DNA of 13,649 nucleotides. Origin: DASZOC01 sp035550975 (GTDB taxonomy: Bacteria > Actinomycetota > CADDZG01 > WHSQ01). Position numbers and translations under genes: made by a program. The stretch lies in assembly GCA_035550975.1 (NCBI GenBank), contig DASZOC010000075.1, positions 1-13,649 on the forward strand, given 5' to 3'. Shown one piece after another: positions 1 through 7,476 of the stretch. Each line of letters begins with the position of its first letter. The first letter of the stretch is position 1. Under the pieces are notes generated by a model, which saw only the letters and a program-made list of their open reading frames with translations, was not told the DNA's origin and did no database searches.

Positions 1-333
1 CCAGTGTGTCCGACGAACCCGACCCTGCCGCTGAACCACCCGGGCTGCGCCGAGGTGCTGGGACGGACCGACAAGGTGAACCCTCCGAAGGTCTGCCCCT
101 CCGGCCCCTACGCGGGTGTCGCGGCGCCGAACATGGAGGACTGCGAGCTTCCGCCTCGGGTGCTTCCTAACGTGATCCGCAGGCTCGCGACGCCGCTGGC
201 GAACGTGGCTCGTCGTGCCGGTGCGGTGCTTCCGTTCACGGGAGCCGGAGACCTGTACTTCGCCACGGGACTGAGCATCTTGCTGATCGCTCTGGGCGCC
301 GTTGCGCTGAGGATTCGCAGAGAAGAGGCGTAA
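1..333 (+). CDS. C-terminal part of an LPXTG-type cell-wall-anchored surface protein (5' truncated)
   Basis: The frame is open from base 1, so the gene very probably begins upstream. The GTG at 4 need not be a start. The visible ~110 residues are rich in Pro and contain four Cys, but match no domain I recognise. The end is a textbook sortase sorting signal: LPFTG (bases 229-243), a ~20-residue hydrophobic stretch containing LSILLIALGAVAL, and a short charged tail with RIRREE. In Gram-positive bacteria a sortase cuts this motif between Thr and Gly and links the protein to the cell wall. The protein is therefore probably exported and displayed on the surface, although its signal peptide lies outside the window. 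A strong hairpin follows the stop codon, so the gene appears to be transcribed separately from rarA. The function of the exposed part is unknown. Confidence 0.8.
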   Translation, partial: PVCPTNPTLPLNHPGCAEVLGRTDKVNPPKVCPSGPYAGVAAPNMEDCELPPRVLPNVIRRLATPLANVARRAGAVLPFTGAGDLYFATGLSILLIALGAVALRIRREEA

Positions 334-363
334 GCAAGACAGACGTTACGCGGAACTGGGAGC

Positions 364-391
364 AGAGAGGCCGGCGAGAGCCGGCCTCTCT
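364..391 (+). terminator. Strong hairpin, likely transcription terminator of the LPXTG gene
   Basis: There is a perfect 12-bp inverted repeat (364-375 with 380-391) closing a GAGA tetraloop of the stable GNRA class. It starts 30 bases after the stop of the surface-protein gene and 29 bases before the rarA start. No T-run follows, so it is not a canonical intrinsic terminator. Stem-only terminators are common in high-GC actinobacteria. It could instead protect an mRNA 3' end. Confidence 0.65.
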
Positions 392-420
392 CGCGCCCGG
401 CGAAGCGCGACGATGCGTGG

Positions 421-1737
421 GTGGACCTGTTCGACAACGCCTTGGAAGAGCGCTTCGACGACTACGCGCCGCTCGCCGCGCGCATGCGCCCGCGGGACCT
501 CGACGAGATCGTCGGGCAGCAGCACGTGCTCGGTCCCGGGCGGGCGCTCCGGGCGCTGATCTCGTCCGGTGACCTCTCCTCGATCGTCCTCTGGGGGCCG
601 GCCGGGACCGGCAAGACGACCCTCGCGCACGTCATCGCACGTTCCACGGATGCGCACTTCGAGCCGATGTCCGCGGTCGCATCGGGCGTCGCGGACGTGC
701 GGAAGGCGATCGAGGCCGCGCGCGACCGGCTCGCCCAGCAAGGAACGAGAACGGTCCTCTTCCTCGACGAGATCCATCGCTTCAACAAGGCCCAGCAGGA
801 CGCGCTCTTACCCGCGGTCGAGAACGGCTGGATCGTCCTCGTCGGTGCGACGACGGAGAACCCTTCGTTCGAGGTGAACTCACCGTTGATGTCGCGCAGC
901 TTGCTGTTCCGGCTCGAAGCGCTGTCGCACGAAGACATCGCCGTCCTGCTGCGTCGCGCGCTGTCGGATCCGAAACGCGGCCTCGGAGGAACGGGGTTGG
1001 TGGTCGACGATGACGCGTTGTCGCACATCGCGGACGGCTCCCACGGCGACGCGCGGGCGGCGCTGAACGCGCTCGAAGCCGCCGCGTCGATGGCGACGGT
1101 GACGAGCGGGCGTGTCGACCTCGCCGTAGCCGAGGAGGCTCTGCAACGACGCGCTCTCGCCTACGACAAGTCAGGAGACTGGCACTACGACGTGATCTCG
1201 GCGTTCATCAAGTCGATGCGGGGTTCGGATGCGGATGCCGCCGTCTACTGGATGGCTCGGATGCTGGATGCGGGTGAAGACCCGCGCTTCATAGCTCGCC
1301 GTATCGTCATCTTCGCGTCGGAGGACGTGGGGAACGCCGACCCGACCGCGCTGCAGGTCGCGGTCGACGCCGCGCATGCGCTCGAGCTCGTGGGGCTGCC
1401 CGAGGCGAAGCTGAATCTGGCCCAGGCCGCGGCCTACATGGCGCTGGCTCCGAAGTCGAAGGCGAGCGCCCGCGCGCTGTGGGCCGCGGAGGCCGACGTG
1501 GCGGCCGGCCCTTTGCCGGTCCCTGCACACCTGCGCGACTCGCACGCAGCGGCATCGCGCGCGATCGGCGCCGGGCGCGGTTACGAGGACCCGCATGCAC
1601 ACGGCGGTTGGGTGGAGCAGACGTACCTTCCGGAGGAGCTCGCGGATAGGAGCTACTTCCACCCTGCAGCCGGGGTCGAGGCCGACCTGGCCGAACGCCT
1701 CGACGCGAAGAAGCGAGACGGTAGGGTCGAACGATGA
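421..1737 (+). CDS. rarA: Replication-associated recombination protein A (RarA/MgsA), AAA+ ATPase
   Basis: This is a 438-residue protein, close to E. coli RarA (447). RarA is a cytoplasmic clamp-loader-like ATPase that acts at stalled replication forks. Walker A GPAGTGKT is at residues 59-66, Walker B FLDEIH at 114-119, and sensor 1 GATTEN at about 142-147. An SRS motif (158-160) lies near the expected arginine-finger position. The C-terminal half carries the family block YDKSGDWHYD (248-257) followed by ISAFIKSMRGSD, typical of the MgsA C-terminal tetramerisation region. The GTG at 421 was chosen because MDLFD followed by PLAARMRPRDLDEIVGQ matches the normal RarA N-terminus. The ATG at 413 is out of frame. 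No clear Shine-Dalgarno sequence precedes it. The stop overlaps the next ORF by 4 bases (ATGA). Confidence 0.95.
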   Translation: MDLFDNALEERFDDYAPLAARMRPRDLDEIVGQQHVLGPGRALRALISSGDLSSIVLWGPAGTGKTTLAHVIARSTDAHFEPMSAVASGVADVRKAIEAARDRLAQQGTRTVLFLDEIHRFNKAQQDALLPAVENGWIVLVGATTENPSFEVNSPLMSRSLLFRLEALSHEDIAVLLRRALSDPKRGLGGTGLVVDDDALSHIADGSHGDARAALNALEAAASMATVTSGRVDLAVAEEALQRRALAYDKSGDWHYDVISAFIKSMRGSDADAAVYWMARMLDAGEDPRFIARRIVIFASEDVGNADPTALQVAVDAAHALELVGLPEAKLNLAQAAAYMALAPKSKASARALWAAEADVAAGPLPVPAHLRDSHAAASRAIGAGRGYEDPHAHGGWVEQTYLPEELADRSYFHPAAGVEADLAERLDAKKRDGRVER

Positions 1738-1913
1738 TCAAGAGATTGCTGTGGGTCGCGCTCGGAGCGGCCGGCGCGCTCCAAGCCGATCGTTGGTTCC
1801 AGCAGCAGAGAGCACGCTTCCGCCCAAGCGCGCTTACCGGGACCCTCCTGGACGCGACGAACAAGAAGCTCGAGAAGCGCAGGACGACCGGCTCCACCAG
1901 GCCTCGCGGCTAA
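1734..1913 (+). CDS. Small 59-residue membrane-anchored protein between rarA and alaS (DUF6167-like?)
   Basis: This short ORF starts at an ATG overlapping the rarA stop (ATGA) and ends at TAA 1911-1913, 14 bases before alaS. The N-terminus, MIKRLLWVALGAAGAL, is a positively charged start followed by one short hydrophobic segment. It suggests a membrane anchor with a basic, Gln/Arg/Lys-rich cytoplasmic tail. Actinobacteria such as Streptomyces carry a small protein of this type (DUF6167, as I recall) just before alaS. The N-terminal pattern and position fit that family, but I cannot run a profile search. The coupled start, the fill of the gap and the conserved position argue that it is a real gene. 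Its function is unknown. Confidence 0.7.
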   Translation: MIKRLLWVALGAAGALQADRWFQQQRARFRPSALTGTLLDATNKKLEKRRTTGSTRPRG

Positions 1914-1927
1914 GCGAGGCCCGCGGG

Positions 1928-4561
1928 ATGGATTCGTCGACGATCCGCGAGCGTTTCCTCGCGTTCTTCGCGGAGCGCGACCACCACCAGGTTCCGTCGT
2001 CGTCGCTGGTCGCGAACGACCCGACGCTGTTGCTGACGAACGCCGGGATGAACCAGTTCAAGCCTTACTTCCTGGGCGAGCAGAGCCCGCCGTTCGCGCG
2101 GGCGATGAGCGTCCAGAAATGCGCCCGCACACCCGACATCGACGAGGTCGGCAAGACGGCGCGGCACCTCACGTTCTTCGAGATGCTCGGCAACTTCAGC
2201 TTCGGCGACTACTACAAGCGCGAGGCGTGCGCATGGGCGTGGGAGCTCGTCACAGAGGGTTTCGGCATCGACGTCGAGAGGCTGTGGATCACCGTCTTTC
2301 AGACCGACGACGAGGCCGCGGAGATCTGGGCCGACGAGGTCGGCGTCGCTCGCGGACGCATCGTGCGACGCGGGAAGGCCGACAACTTCTGGTCGATGGG
2401 AGTCGCCGGCCCGTGCGGACCGTGCTCGGAGCTGTTCGTCGACCTCGGCCCCGGCTACGGCGACGCGTCCGAAGAGGGTCCCGCGGGTAACGAGGACCGG
2501 TACGTCGAGATCTGGAACCTCGTGTTCATGCAGAACGACTGCGACGCCGCGATCGAACCGGTCGCCGACCTCCCGAAGAAGAACATAGACACGGGTGCCG
2601 GCGTCGAACGACTCGCGTCCGTCTTGCAGGGCGTCCCGACGATCTACGAGACCGACACGATCGGCGGGCTCATCACGGAAGCCGAGCGCCTTACCGGTGT
2701 GCGCTACGGCACCGATGACCGCACCGACATGGCGTTACGGATCTTGGCCGACCACGGACGTTTCATCACCTTCCTGATCGCGGACGGGGTGCTTCCGTCG
2801 AACGAGGGCCGCGGCTACGTTCTTCGCCGCGTCATGAGACGAGCGATCCGGCACGCACGCATGTTGGGCCGGAACGAGCCGGTCCTCGGGGGCCTGATCG
2901 ACGCGACCGACGCGTTGATGGGCGGCTTCTACAACGAGGTTCGTGACAAGAAGGACTTCATCCACGACGTCGCCGAGCGGGAAGAAGGTCGTTTCGACGA
3001 GACCCTCCGGCAGGGGCTGTCGCTTCTGGAGCGCGAGATCACGACGAACAAGGCCGCCGGTTCGAACACGTTGCCGGGCGATGTCGCGTTCAAGCTGCAC
3101 GACACGTTCGGCTTTCCGGTCGACCTGACCCGCGAGATCGCGGCCGAATCCCAGCTGGAGCTCGACGAGACCTCGTTCGCATCCCTGATGGAAGAGCAAC
3201 GAACCCGCGCCCGCGCCGCGCGGCAGCCCGGCCCGCTGGCGGGAGGGCTGCACGACGCGGTGGCGACGGTGACCGACCAGCAGGGCCCGACCGAGTTCGT
3301 CGGCCACGAGCACCTGTCGACGACCGGCAGGGTCGTTGCGCTCGCGGCCGGCGCGGATGGGGTGATGGTCGCGACCGAGGGCGACGAGGTCGACGTCGTG
3401 TTGGATCGCACCTCTTTCTATGCCGAAGGTGGGGGACAGGTGGGTGACCGCGGCGTGCTGCGCGGGCCGGACGGGATCGCGGAGGTGCTCGAGACCCGCC
3501 GTCTGCTACCCGGCGTCACGGGACATCGTGTGAAGGTGACCGCGGGCGAGATAGCTGTCGGCGACGAGATCGAAGTGACCGTCGACCGCGCGTGGCGGAC
3601 GGGGGCCGAACGCGCCCATACCGCGACCCACATCCTGCACTGGATCCTGCGCGACCGCCTGGGCGACCACGCGCGCCAGGCCGGGTCTCTCGTCGAGCCG
3701 GGGCGGTTGCGCTTCGACTTCAACCATTTCGATGCGTTGTCGGACGCGCAGATAGATGACATTTCCACGGAGCTGCAACAGCGAGTCTTGGTCGACGACC
3801 ACGTGCGCGCGTTCGAGACGACCTTCGACTTCGCGAAGTCGATCGGTGCGATGGCGATCTTCGGCGAGAAATACGGCGACTTCGTCCGCGTGGTCGAGGT
3901 GGGGGAGTACTCGAAAGAACTGTGCGGCGGTACGCACGTCCCGCACACGGCGCGGATCGGAGTCGTCGCGGTGACGAGTGAAGGATCCGTCGGCGCGAAC
4001 CTCCGCCGGGTGGAGGCACTGGTCGGTGAGGAAGGTCTCGCTTACCTGAAAAGGAAGGCGTCGGCGCTCGATCGCGTCGCATGGATGCTGAAGGCAGCGC
4101 CGGACGAGGTAGCCGAGAAGCTAGAGCGTCTGCTCGCGACGCAGAAGGAGATGCAACGCAGTCTCGCGGCGGTCGAGCAGCGATCCGCTGAATCGGACGC
4201 GACGCGCCTCGCCGACGAAGCCGTCGACGTCTCGGGCACGAGGCTTGTCGTCGCGCGGCGCGACGCGGGAGTGGACGCGTTGCGCGCTCTGGCGCAGAGC
4301 CTCAAGGCGAAGCTCGGTTCCGCGGTCGTGGTGCTGGGGACGGCGCAGGAGGGTCGCGCGAACCTGGTCGCGGCGGTCACCAAGGACCTGGTCGAACGCG
4401 GGATATCGGCGCGCGACCTGCTGCGCCCGGGCGCGGAGATGCTCGGCGGCGGCGCGGGGGGCAAGCCCGAGCTTTCGATATCGGGCGGCCGCTCGGCGGA
4501 GCGGTTGGACGAAGCGCTGGGAGCGGTGGGACAAGCCGCACGGGCCGCGCTCGCTTCGTGA
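1928..4561 (+). CDS. alaS: Alanine--tRNA ligase
   Basis: The protein has 877 residues (E. coli 876). It charges tRNA-Ala with alanine and hydrolyses mischarged Ser/Gly-tRNA-Ala. The ATG at 1928 is chosen because MDSSTIRERFLAFF matches the family N-terminus and a GAGG lies 8 bases upstream; the frame extends farther upstream into rarA but without homology. The class II core is intact: DPTLLLTNAGMNQFKPYF near the start, FFEMLGNFSFGDYYKREA (motif 2), and GRGYVLRRVMRRAIRHAR from residue 294. The editing domain has FYAEGGGQ (497-504) and the zinc/editing residues H564, H568, C666 and H670, in the same numbering as E. coli. A Gly-rich C-Ala/DHHA1 end (GGGAGGKPELSISGG) closes the protein. The stop overlaps ruvX (GTGA). 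Confidence 0.98.
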   Translation: MDSSTIRERFLAFFAERDHHQVPSSSLVANDPTLLLTNAGMNQFKPYFLGEQSPPFARAMSVQKCARTPDIDEVGKTARHLTFFEMLGNFSFGDYYKREACAWAWELVTEGFGIDVERLWITVFQTDDEAAEIWADEVGVARGRIVRRGKADNFWSMGVAGPCGPCSELFVDLGPGYGDASEEGPAGNEDRYVEIWNLVFMQNDCDAAIEPVADLPKKNIDTGAGVERLASVLQGVPTIYETDTIGGLITEAERLTGVRYGTDDRTDMALRILADHGRFITFLIADGVLPSNEGRGYVLRRVMRRAIRHARMLGRNEPVLGGLIDATDALMGGFYNEVRDKKDFIHDVAEREEGRFDETLRQGLSLLEREITTNKAAGSNTLPGDVAFKLHDTFGFPVDLTREIAAESQLELDETSFASLMEEQRTRARAARQPGPLAGGLHDAVATVTDQQGPTEFVGHEHLSTTGRVVALAAGADGVMVATEGDEVDVVLDRTSFYAEGGGQVGDRGVLRGPDGIAEVLETRRLLPGVTGHRVKVTAGEIAVGDEIEVTVDRAWRTGAERAHTATHILHWILRDRLGDHARQAGSLVEPGRLRFDFNHFDALSDAQIDDISTELQQRVLVDDHVRAFETTFDFAKSIGAMAIFGEKYGDFVRVVEVGEYSKELCGGTHVPHTARIGVVAVTSEGSVGANLRRVEALVGEEGLAYLKRKASALDRVAWMLKAAPDEVAEKLERLLATQKEMQRSLAAVEQRSAESDATRLADEAVDVSGTRLVVARRDAGVDALRALAQSLKAKLGSAVVVLGTAQEGRANLVAAVTKDLVERGISARDLLRPGAEMLGGGAGGKPELSISGGRSAERLDEALGAVGQAARAALAS

Positions 4562-4962
4562 TCCTCGGGATAGATCCCGGCGCGCGCCGCGTGGGGGTCG
4601 CCGTAGCAGACCTCGAAACGAGGTTCGCGCGGCCGGTGGAGGTGATCGACGCCAAAGACACCGATGTCGCCGCAAGAGTGAGCCAGCTGGTCACCGAGCT
4701 CGGTGTGGAGCGGATAGTCGTAGGTCGTCCCGTCGGCCTGTCCGGCAACGCGGGGGCCGCGGTCGATCGTCAACAAGAGCTGCTGGCGGCATTGCGCGGC
4801 GCCTGCGACGTCGAGATCGTCGAATACGACGAGCGGTTGACGACGGTGATGGCGGACCGGGCATTGCGCGCGGCGGGCCGCTCCACGAGACAGACGAGGA
4901 CGATCAAGGACGCGGTCGCCGCGCAGATCCTCCTGCAGGGCTACCTGGACGCGACGCGGTGA
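4558..4962 (+). CDS. ruvX: RuvX/YqgF-family putative pre-16S rRNA nuclease / Holliday junction resolvase-like protein
   Basis: The protein has 134 residues, normal for the family (~138). It has the RNase H-like fold pattern: GIDPGARRVGVAV at the N-terminus (D6), VVGRPVGLSG at about 54-63, DERLTT (E92) and KDAVAAQILLQGYL (D118). Together these give the expected acidic catalytic set D6, E92 and D118. E. coli YqgF matures the 5' end of 16S rRNA; older annotation calls it a Holliday junction resolvase. The GTG start overlaps the alaS TGA, and the first residues lead straight into the first beta strand, so no other start is likely. The stop overlaps mltG (GTGA), implying translational coupling in both directions. 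Confidence 0.95.
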   Translation: MILGIDPGARRVGVAVADLETRFARPVEVIDAKDTDVAARVSQLVTELGVERIVVGRPVGLSGNAGAAVDRQQELLAALRGACDVEIVEYDERLTTVMADRALRAAGRSTRQTRTIKDAVAAQILLQGYLDATR

Positions 4963-5996
4963 GCCTGACCGCGAAGGGCAAGCTCCTTGCAGCACTCGCC
5001 GTGGTCGTGTCCCTGTTCGGTGTCGCCGCGCTCGGCGGTTTGCTGTACCTGCGATCGATCGGGGTGTGGAGCTCGACCGAAGAACCTGGGCGCGCCGTCG
5101 ACATCCGCATCCCCGAGGGCGCGACCGCGTCGGAGATCGGCGAGCTGCTCGTCGACGAGGGCGTGATCGAGTCCGCGCTCGCGTGGCGCATCACCCTGTA
5201 CCTCGAGGGTGGCGACCACGACATCGAAGCCGGCAACTACCAGATGTTCCGCGGCTTGTCGCCGAAGGATGCATTGGGATTGCTGGCCGAAGGCGCGAGC
5301 GTCGAGTTCGTCACCGTTACGTTCCCCGAGGGGTCATGGGTGCGTGACTTCGCGCGCATCGTCGGAAGGAACACCCACATCGGTCGAGCCGACTTCCTCG
5401 AGGCGCTCGCGTCGGGAGAGGTCACCTCGGAGCTCATGCCGAAGGACGTCGAGTCGTTCGAGGGACTGCTGTTCCCGTCGACCTACCAGGTGATCGAAGA
5501 AGACACGGCAACGACGCTTGCGCAACGGATCGTCGACGAGATGGAACGGCAGGTGTCGGAGATCGATTTCTCTCGCATCGAGAAGATGGGTTATTCGGTC
5601 TACGACGCGATCAACGTCGCTTCGATGGTGGAGGCGGAGGCGAAGATGGACGACGAACGAGCGAAGGTTGCTTCCGTGATCTACAACCGCCTGGAGGTCG
5701 GCGAGCGGCTCGGCATCGACGCGACGGTGCTCTATGCCCTCGGCGAGCACAAAGAAGAGCTGACCCTCTCCGACCTCGCCATCGACAGTCCCTACAACAC
5801 GAGGCTCTACCCCGGTCTGCCGCCGACGCCGATCGGCGCGCCCGGACGAGAGTCTCTCGAGGCCGCGGCCGACCCTGCACCTGGCGACCTCTTCTTCTAC
5901 GTAGTCGCGGATTGCGAAGGACGCCACGCGTTCAGCGAGACGGCCGCCGAGTTCGCCCGCGACAAGGCTGCATACCAAGCGCTCGACTGCCCATGA
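4959..5996 (+). CDS. mltG: Endolytic peptidoglycan transglycosylase MltG (YceG-like)
   Basis: The protein has 345 residues (E. coli 340). MltG is an inner-membrane lytic transglycosylase that cuts nascent glycan strands and helps set their length. A short basic cytoplasmic start is followed by one membrane segment at about residues 9-31 (LLAALAVVVSLFGVAALGGL). The extracytoplasmic part begins with a LysM-like subdomain (IRIPEGATASEIGELLV). The catalytic core has NVASMVEAEA with E225 at the position of the E. coli catalytic Glu218, then VASVIYNRLEVGERLGIDAT and SPYNTRLYPGLPPTPIGAPG, the family signatures. The GTG at 4959 is chosen because it overlaps the ruvX stop and gives a complete anchor. 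The stop overlaps aroE (ATGA). Confidence 0.95.
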   Translation: MSLTAKGKLLAALAVVVSLFGVAALGGLLYLRSIGVWSSTEEPGRAVDIRIPEGATASEIGELLVDEGVIESALAWRITLYLEGGDHDIEAGNYQMFRGLSPKDALGLLAEGASVEFVTVTFPEGSWVRDFARIVGRNTHIGRADFLEALASGEVTSELMPKDVESFEGLLFPSTYQVIEEDTATTLAQRIVDEMERQVSEIDFSRIEKMGYSVYDAINVASMVEAEAKMDDERAKVASVIYNRLEVGERLGIDATVLYALGEHKEELTLSDLAIDSPYNTRLYPGLPPTPIGAPGRESLEAAADPAPGDLFFYVVADCEGRHAFSETAAEFARDKAAYQALDCP

Positions 5997-6865
5997 GCAC
6001 GAACATGCAGGGCTTCGCGGGGGTCATCGGCTGGCCGCTCACGAACACGCTGTCCCCGGCGATACACACCGCGGCCCTGCGACGGCTCGGCTTCGACTGG
6101 GTCTACCTGCGTTTCCCCGTGCCTCCCGACCAGCTCGCGAACGCGGTCGCAGGGCTTCGCGCGCTCGGCGCGGTGGGAGCGAACGTCACGATCCCGCACA
6201 AGGAGACGGTTCTTGCGCATCTAGACGACGTTTCGGGCGACGCGGCCGCGGTCGGTGCGGTCAACACGATCCAGCGGGTGGGGGAGCGCCTCGTCGGCCA
6301 CAACACCGACGTCGACGGGTTCCGCGAGTTCGTCGCCGGCGACGCCGGCATCCGCGTCGCCGGCCAGAGCGTCGTGGTCCTTGGCTCCGGCGGCGCGGCC
6401 CGCGCGGTCGTGCGCGCGCTCGACGACCTCGGCGCGCGCGAGATCACGATCGTGGCGCGGAGCTCGGAGCGGGGAGCGGCTCTCAGCGAGCTCGTCGGTG
6501 GCGCGGCGGCAACCGTCGAGGGATGGGACACGGCCGGCGAGAGGGCAGCCTCCGCCGACGTGGTCGTCAACGCGACGCCGCTCGGTGCCGGCGGAGACGA
6601 TCCGCTCGCGGGAGCAGCGTGGCGCCCCGGACAGGTCATCGTCGATCTCGTCTACACGCCGCCGGTGACACCACTCATGGAGGCGGCGCGAGCCGGGGGG
6701 GCAGAGTCGTGGGGAGGTCTGGGCATGCTGGTGCGCCAGGCGGCCGCGTCGCTCAAGATCTGGACCGGGCAGTACCCTCCTCTAGAGGTGATGTCTGCGG
6801 CGGCGGTCCACGCGATCGGGCCAAGTGGCTCAACTCGGCCACCCCGATTGCCGAAAGAGGACTAA
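5993..6865 (+). CDS. aroE: Shikimate dehydrogenase (NADP+)
   Basis: The protein has 290 residues (E. coli 272). It reduces 3-dehydroshikimate to shikimate in the aromatic amino acid pathway. Substrate-site motifs are NTLSPAIH (18-25), NVTIPHKE with catalytic K70, and NTD with D106. The nucleotide-binding loop is VLGSGGAARA (GSGGA 131-135). NATPLG and GGLGMLVRQAAASLKIWTG complete the family pattern. The ATG at 5993 overlaps the mltG stop; a second in-frame ATG at 6005 is possible and would remove only four residues. The last ~20 residues (from about IGPSG) look non-conserved, and the DNA there overlaps a hairpin and a promoter-like site. In many actinobacteria aroE is followed by further aro genes; here pilus-related genes follow instead. 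Confidence 0.97.
   Translation: MSTNMQGFAGVIGWPLTNTLSPAIHTAALRRLGFDWVYLRFPVPPDQLANAVAGLRALGAVGANVTIPHKETVLAHLDDVSGDAAAVGAVNTIQRVGERLVGHNTDVDGFREFVAGDAGIRVAGQSVVVLGSGGAARAVVRALDDLGAREITIVARSSERGAALSELVGGAAATVEGWDTAGERAASADVVVNATPLGAGGDDPLAGAAWRPGQVIVDLVYTPPVTPLMEAARAGGAESWGGLGMLVRQAAASLKIWTGQYPPLEVMSAAAVHAIGPSGSTRPPRLPKED
6812..6851 (+). other. Bulged hairpin over the aroE 3' end
   Basis: The outer stem GCGATCGGG/CCCGATTGC (6812-6820 with 6843-6851, one G-T pair) encloses a CCAA bulge and the inner stem GTGGC/GCCAC (6825-6829 with 6838-6842) around an 8-base loop. It sits in the last codons of aroE and upstream of the Roadblock gene. It may act as a weak terminator or attenuator for the housekeeping operon, or as a dyad binding site. 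No T-run follows. Confidence 0.45.
6830..6857 (+). promoter_or_regulatory. Putative sigma-28/WhiG-type promoter before the Roadblock gene
   Basis: TCAA (6830-6833), a 16-base spacer and GCCGAAAG (6850-6857) resemble the sigma-28/WhiG consensus TAAA-N14-16-GCCGATAA. Transcription would start near 6863-6868, giving a leader of about 40 bases with a strong AAGGAGG ribosome site (6891-6897). The match is imperfect and lies inside the aroE coding end. It is supported mainly by a similar site before pilB. Confidence 0.35.
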
Positions 6866-6903
6866 AGCTCACGACCTAGACCACGCCTAGAAGGAGGTTC
6901 CTG

Positions 6904-7440
6904 ATGACGAAGGCAGACCTGCTGGCTGCTGCGCTCGACGATTTCCTCTCCACGTCACCGGAGGTGGAGGCGGCAGCGGTCGTCAGCGCCGACGGGCTTC
7001 CGATGGCTTCCGCGCTGCCCCCGCACGTTCAGGAGGATCGCCTCGCCGCGATGTCGGCTGCGTTGCTGACGCTCGGCGAGCGCGCCGCGGACAACCTCGG
7101 CAAGGGCGAGCTGGCACAGGTCTTCGTCGAAGGTTCCAACGGCCACGTGATCCTGATGTCGGCCGGCGGCAACGCGGTGCTCGTTGCCGTGACCGCCAAG
7201 GAGGCGAAGGCAGGCCTCATCCTCTTCGAGATGCGCAAGGCCGCCGATCGCGTCCGGGGCGTCATGGACGCACCGGCGCAGCAGAGCGCGCCGCCGGCAG
7301 CAGCACCGCCCGCGGCGGATCCATTCACTGCACCGGCCCCCGAGCGCGACCCGTTCGTCGGAGCCGAGCAGATGGTGCGACCCCCGGAGCCGACCCCGGC
7401 TGCCGAACAGGAGTCATCGATCTCGAGCAGCTGGCAGTAA
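6904..7440 (+). CDS. Roadblock/LC7 domain protein (MglB/CvnB-like) with Pro/Ala-rich tail
   Basis: The protein has 178 residues. Residues ~1-120 form a Roadblock/LC7 domain: an N-terminal helix (LLAAALDDFLSTSPEVEAAAVV), the strand SADGLPMASALP, a helix rich in AAMSAALLTLGERAADNL, then GELAQVFVEGSNGHVILM and AVLVAVTAKEAKAGLILFEM. In bacteria such domains dimerise and partner small Ras-like GTPases; MglB is the GAP of MglA, and CvnB belongs to Streptomyces conservons. The tail (about 121-178) is Pro/Ala-rich and probably disordered, with two DPF tripeptides (139-141 and 149-151). The ATG at 6904 is fixed by an AAGGAGG site 6 bases upstream. A DUF4388 gene and a GTPase gene follow, which points to a GTPase control module. 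The fold is clear; the role in pilus control is inferred. Confidence 0.88.
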   Translation: MTKADLLAAALDDFLSTSPEVEAAAVVSADGLPMASALPPHVQEDRLAAMSAALLTLGERAADNLGKGELAQVFVEGSNGHVILMSAGGNAVLVAVTAKEAKAGLILFEMRKAADRVRGVMDAPAQQSAPPAAAPPAADPFTAPAPERDPFVGAEQMVRPPEPTPAAEQESSISSSWQ

Positions 7441-7476
7441 CCCACCACTTCTAGGGGCCGCAGGAGGCTTGAAGAC

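Noticed and set aside
1595..1927. Upstream extension of alaS into rarA
   Set aside because: The frame stays open but the extra 111 residues match nothing in AlaRS and overlap rarA and the small ORF. The ATG at 1928 with a GAGG gives the family N-terminus and length.
4245..4958. Upstream extension of the mltG frame
   Set aside because: The added sequence is Arg-rich shadow of alaS and ruvX. The GTG at 4959 gives a normal membrane anchor and total length.
4042..4995. 317-codon - strand frame across the alaS end and ruvX
   Set aside because: It overlaps two confident genes and shows no recognisable domain.
6812..6903. Riboswitch, for example c-di-GMP-I (GEMM), because of GAAAG...GGAC..AAAGC
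   Set aside because: The resemblance is limited to a few bases; the expected second stem and tetraloop-receptor parts of GEMM are missing and the fold overlaps aroE coding sequence.
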